From the NCBI GenBank assembly GCA_035041965.1, contig JAPYMA010000199.1, forward strand, positions 1-64,000: DNA of 64,000 nt, written 5' to 3'. The notes below the pieces were generated by a model, which had not been told where the DNA came from, did no database searches, and worked only from the letters and a program-made list of their open reading frames with translations. Positions 60,596-64,000 of this stretch are shown here, in pieces; the stretch's first letter is position 1; each line of letters begins with the position of its first letter. Both the position numbers and the translations under genes were made by a program. Source of the stretch: Anisakis pegreffii (lineage: Eukaryota > Nematoda > Chromadorea > Rhabditida > Anisakidae).

Positions 60596-60640
60596 TATTT
60601 TGAAAGCATTCCGATTGTTTGCATTTTCACACTTCACAAT

Positions 60641-61045
60641 CCGAAAATGCGCCACTCACTAGAAGTGTCATGTCGTCAACACATGCAAGCCTCATCTGTT
60701 TTCTTTCCTTGAACTGTTTTGAGAAATAAAGGCATCAAGCTCCGCTTCTCATACGGTTTATGTGAAATCACCACATTCGTATTAACAGAATAATTCTCGG
60801 AACGATAACGGACTAGAAAATACAACTGAGAAGCGACGAGAAAAAAATTATACGATAACAAATTCAATTTTGAGATCGTTACTATAACAATATTCATACT
60901 GTAAGATTGCAATTCTTATCAATGATGCAGAAATCAATGTGAACATTATAATTTTATAATTATAATAATCAATAATAGTGAATAATTAATGATAATCATA
61001 ATAAATAATAATCGTTATAATAATTATTATGAATGTAATAATAAT
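60641..61045. other. Intergenic, AT-rich with degenerate (AAT)n
   Basis: No gene. From about 60945 to 61045 there is a degenerate AAT/TAAT tract just past the stop codon of the homeobox gene on the opposite strand. Confidence 0.6.
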
Positions 61046-63051
61046 TCAGCTCTGATATTGCACATTAGAAGTGGGCGCTTGACAACTCATTCTTAAAGCA
61101 AGGCTTTTTTGATAGAAATCCTCGGTTGGATCTGTTGAGAATGTACCGATTGTTGAGCTGAAATTAAAAGAATTTATTGTGAGTGAACGAGAGCAATCAA
61201 GAGTTTTACTGATCAAAACTGAACCTGGCCATCGCGTTGCCGAAAGTTGGAGCCGAGGAGACTGAGCCGTACGTTGGGGTTGTTGTTGGATAGGTCATTG
61301 GCCGTGCCACTGGATATGGTTGGTACCTCAAGTGATATTAATATAATGATAACAACCGATTTCATTCTCATATTTTCTGAGTTTCATTTGCTCGTCCAGG
61401 CCTAACAGGGTTTTCATTTGTTTTAGTAAGGTTCTCATTCTTTTCCTTGCTGTTGTAATCGCTCTCATGACTTTTATCACCAAAATTGTTCTCTTCTGCT
61501 AATTTCTCATTCATTTTATTCAACAATCAAAGTCAAGTTCTCATTCTATCAAATACACTCTATTATTGATCATTTGACTCTCGAACATTGTTGTGCAATA
61601 TCATTCAATTGTTGCATTGTTGACTTCGGTTGTCAACACTCGTCAACGTATCAAGTAAATAGTGTATGTCACAGAATAAGAATTTGATTGTAACTGTTAA
61701 GCGAAATGAGACGAAGAGAATGATAAAAAGTCATGAAGAGAACGGTATTCTCATGCAATAGCTATGAGAGTGAATACAACACGTCTGAAAAGAATGAGAA
61801 TCCATGTGAATCAGTATGAAGTGAGCGTGTCACAGACAATAGCTTTTCATGCAATCATAATCGATTGCAGTAATGAGCACCACAAAGGTCTCGGAGGAAG
61901 TCATCGATGCTGTCAACTTTGGTGCAATACAGAACGCAATTAACACTGACGTTCGAATGAAACTTCTCCGGAATTCACTCAGAAATAAGAAAGAAAGTTT
62001 TCGTCGATGCTACTTGTCGAAATTGTGGCTGATGAATTTTGCTCTCATTTCTCAGTGCACTGATAATCATAATCGAAATCATTAATTCGAATTGTGTTGC
62101 AGCTATACATATGAACTGCACTTAACGCTATACTTAAGAACGTGCTCGTCAAAATGAGCACAAGTGAAACCACTTTGGAATACGAACCAAAAAGAATCAG
62201 TAGCAGCTCGTGCGGACATTGCAGTCGAGGGATACATTGGTCCACCACGCATTATATGGCCAGCACTTTGCGTTGGGAACATTGATTGAGGGACGAGTGC
62301 CTTGGAGAGTTGTTTTTCTTGCTTGCGGTGCTTCGCACGACGATTTTGGAACCATACCTGTAATAAGATGAAGCTGAACGACTTGCATACATCAAAAGAG
62401 ATGTGTCTGCAGTATGACTTGAGATTTTCACGGTGCTCATCAATAAAAGCTGGCTAACATCCCAAAAGCATATTATTCTGTTGCTGAATTTCGAAATGAA
62501 TGTTCTTGTTGCGGTTATTATTGCTGTCATCACTTTGTATTCTTTATAAGGTGAACATATATGCCTACACAGATCTATCTGCATAAGATGATTCGGTCGA
62601 TAGTTTAGTTGCTTGGGGCTAAGCAAGTAAGGCTTGATGAATGCTAATCTAATTTAGTACGTGCTCCATCTCGATAAATACACTCATATAGTGATTAGGA
62701 CACGAAGAGGGACACGACATGCTCAGTGAGCAACGAAAGCAATCGTAGTAACATCTATTGGATACAACTGTTACATTCATCATAACTGTTACATGCTCGA
62801 CTAGAGATAGATGCATGTGCATTATTTGTAGGTACGCATATATAAGTTCATATTATGGACAAATCAAATGCTCGAGTTTTACATACCTCATCGTACTCAT
62901 TACTCAATAATATACACTCATCATCAGTTTGCCTATTACCGTAATCTATTATAGAAGTGAGTGGCAGAAAAGGAGGTGATGATGATATGTGCTTGGACGG
63001 AGTGCTGCTGAATCGATTCACAAAACTTTGCTGATGGTCGATGAGCAGCAA
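61046..63051 (-). CDS. unc-42: UNC-42/PROP1-like paired-type homeobox protein (partial model)
   Basis: Secure exons: 62357-62188, 61326-61225 and 61157-61046, 127 aa from homeodomain position 47 to the stop. They encode homeodomain helix 3 (VWFQNRRAKHRKQEKQLSKA), a Pro/Tyr-rich segment (WYQPYPVARPMTYP) and an OAR-like tail (DPTEDFYQKSLALRMSC). The intron before VWFQN is the classic homeobox intron site. A probable upstream exon, 62887 to about 63051, encodes SIIDYGNRQTDDECILLSNE followed by YDE and ends at a GTATGT donor in phase 0. The exon for helices 1-2 should lie between 62358 and 62886 but is not there. Proteins of this class specify neuron identity; UNC-42 controls command-interneuron fate. 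The family assignment rests on helix 3 and the C-terminus only. Exon 61326 follows a CACTTGAG acceptor. Confidence 0.72.
61390..61893 (+). mobile_element. Foldback interspersed repeat, copy 4
   Basis: Palindromic core arms at 61430-61468 and 61765-61803 (GGTTCTCATTCTTTTCC and its near-complement), with the inner halves also pairing. It lies in the 861-bp intron 61327-62187 of the homeobox gene. It shares its right flank (GAGCACCACAA) with copy 3 but lacks the CAGTGGTTCTC end. Confidence 0.82.
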
Positions 63052-64000
63052 ACATTTTAGTGCACATGATGAGCAGCTTGAATACTTATGAGGAGTATGC
63101 GTACAGAATTTAACGATGAGCGTATTATTTTGCTATAGTACTGCTTATAGAAACATCCAAAACGCAAATGAATACATGAGCAATCGAAAATTGCATCGAT
63201 TTCTTAGCAAAAACTGTGAATGAATAAACTGAAGTCATTTTGACTAAACGAACTTTTCGTCATTGTGAAATGTGCTTAAATTATTTAAGAGGTTTGACGT
63301 GACAGGATGATACCGCTGAGTGATTGCATTTATAATGTATAAATTACAATTTATCGCGTTTCTTTGCGTGAAAACAAACGAATGAGGTCAGTGAAAGTAA
63401 TGTGTTGGAGTTGGAACGCTGAGAGGTCGATTGTCTAGACATATATACATACCGTAATAACTCGATGCTCGCTCTTTTTCTTGCCAATCATTGTCTCTAA
63501 GGAATGTTTAAGCAATTCAATTCGTGCATCCCTTACTTAATCTAAGGCTGTTCCCTACTTATTCATTTATTTCGTATATTCACAACAAATAAATAGCACC
63601 ACTTCCAACAAGTATTCACTCAATTCAAAATAATTGTTGTTAACGAGAATTCGGCCGTTAAATTCGATTAGCAATGAATCAAAATCAACTTTTCGAAAGA
63701 GGTAATCTCATTTTGATCGTTTAATAAGATCGATCGAGAATACAATTACATTTCAATGACGCACATACGTATTGATCCTTTAGCAGTTCATAAACGAGTG
63801 ATATTATTACGTAATGGCTGCCTTCGACTGGCTATTACGCTGCTTGCAAGCCAACTACTTACAGGTATCCTGTCTTAACTCAGCTTTGTGATATCTCAAA
63901 TAGGAGGCTCGGATCATTGAAAAATGCAGTCAGCGAGAATGGCTTTCATTCATTCGTTTTCAATTTTTCGTTTCAACAGAAAGAGACAGCACAAACAGAC
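63052..64000. other. Presumed 5' region of the homeobox gene
   Basis: No exon or RNA gene recognised on either strand. First exons of the homeobox gene may lie here or beyond the window edge. Confidence 0.45.

Larger units (their letters stand above)
54389..60640 (+). repeat. Right arm of giant inverted repeat (6,252 bp)
   Basis: Mirror of 44104-50355. It contains 151 bp upstream, the complete vitellogenin gene, and 453 bp after the stop codon. Confidence 0.95.

Noticed and set aside
44104..60640. Terminal inverted repeats of a giant transposon or viral genome
   Set aside because: The arms are host vitellogenin genes with host promoters; no transposase or viral gene lies in the spacer and there is no clear target duplication.
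61873..62085. 70-codon plus-strand frame beside repeat copy 4
   Set aside because: It lies in an intron of the homeobox gene, and its start is inside the repeat-shared sequence. No supporting splice sites.

Overview
The window looks like a nematode nuclear contig. It is AT-rich, with multi-exon genes whose introns mostly end in TTTCAG, a full-length vitellogenin with GATA and TATA promoter elements, and products whose closest relatives are nematode SNX-6, GCK-3, RFT, CRLS-1 and UNC-42. The exact lineage cannot be fixed from the sequence alone. All gene models were built by eye from splice signals, phase agreement and family conservation. Exon coordinates are given in each entry.

Layout: (1) 1-3.6 kb, no confident gene. 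(2) 3.6-10.4 kb (+), a 12-exon SNX5/6-type sorting nexin. (3) 10.4-16.0 kb, intergenic with TTA microsatellites. (4) 16.0-18.4 kb (+), a complete SPAK/OSR1-type kinase (gck-3). (5) 21.1-27.0 kb (-), one long gene for an unrecognised secreted protein with an eight-cysteine domain. A foldback repeat and a perfect 22-bp hairpin lie in its largest intron. (6) 28.8-29.9 kb (-), REEP5/YOP1. (7) 31.5-34.2 kb (-), an SLC52-type riboflavin transporter. (8) 34.9-40.1 kb, a satellite-like array of about 177-bp units in mixed orientation. (9) 41.4-43.7 kb (-), mitochondrial cardiolipin synthase with a GC-AG intron. (10) 44.1-60.6 kb, a giant inverted repeat: two apparently identical 6,252-bp arms, each holding a complete 1,707-aa vitellogenin gene, transcribed divergently from a unique 4,033-bp spacer. 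The spacer holds a degenerate, probably catalytically dead cyclophilin gene and a foldback repeat. (11) 61.0-63.1 kb (-), the 3' part of an UNC-42/PROP1-like paired-type homeobox gene. The exon for homeodomain helices 1-2 is not visible.

The genes do not form an operon or a single pathway; this is an ordinary metazoan neighbourhood. The standout structures are the vitellogenin palindrome, the cyclophilin relic inside it, the satellite block, and an unusual share of introns (about 7 of 55) whose 3' splice site has a purine at -3. Top-strand composition is T/G-rich where genes run (+), roughly 4-19 kb, and A/C-rich where they run (-), roughly 20-44 kb.
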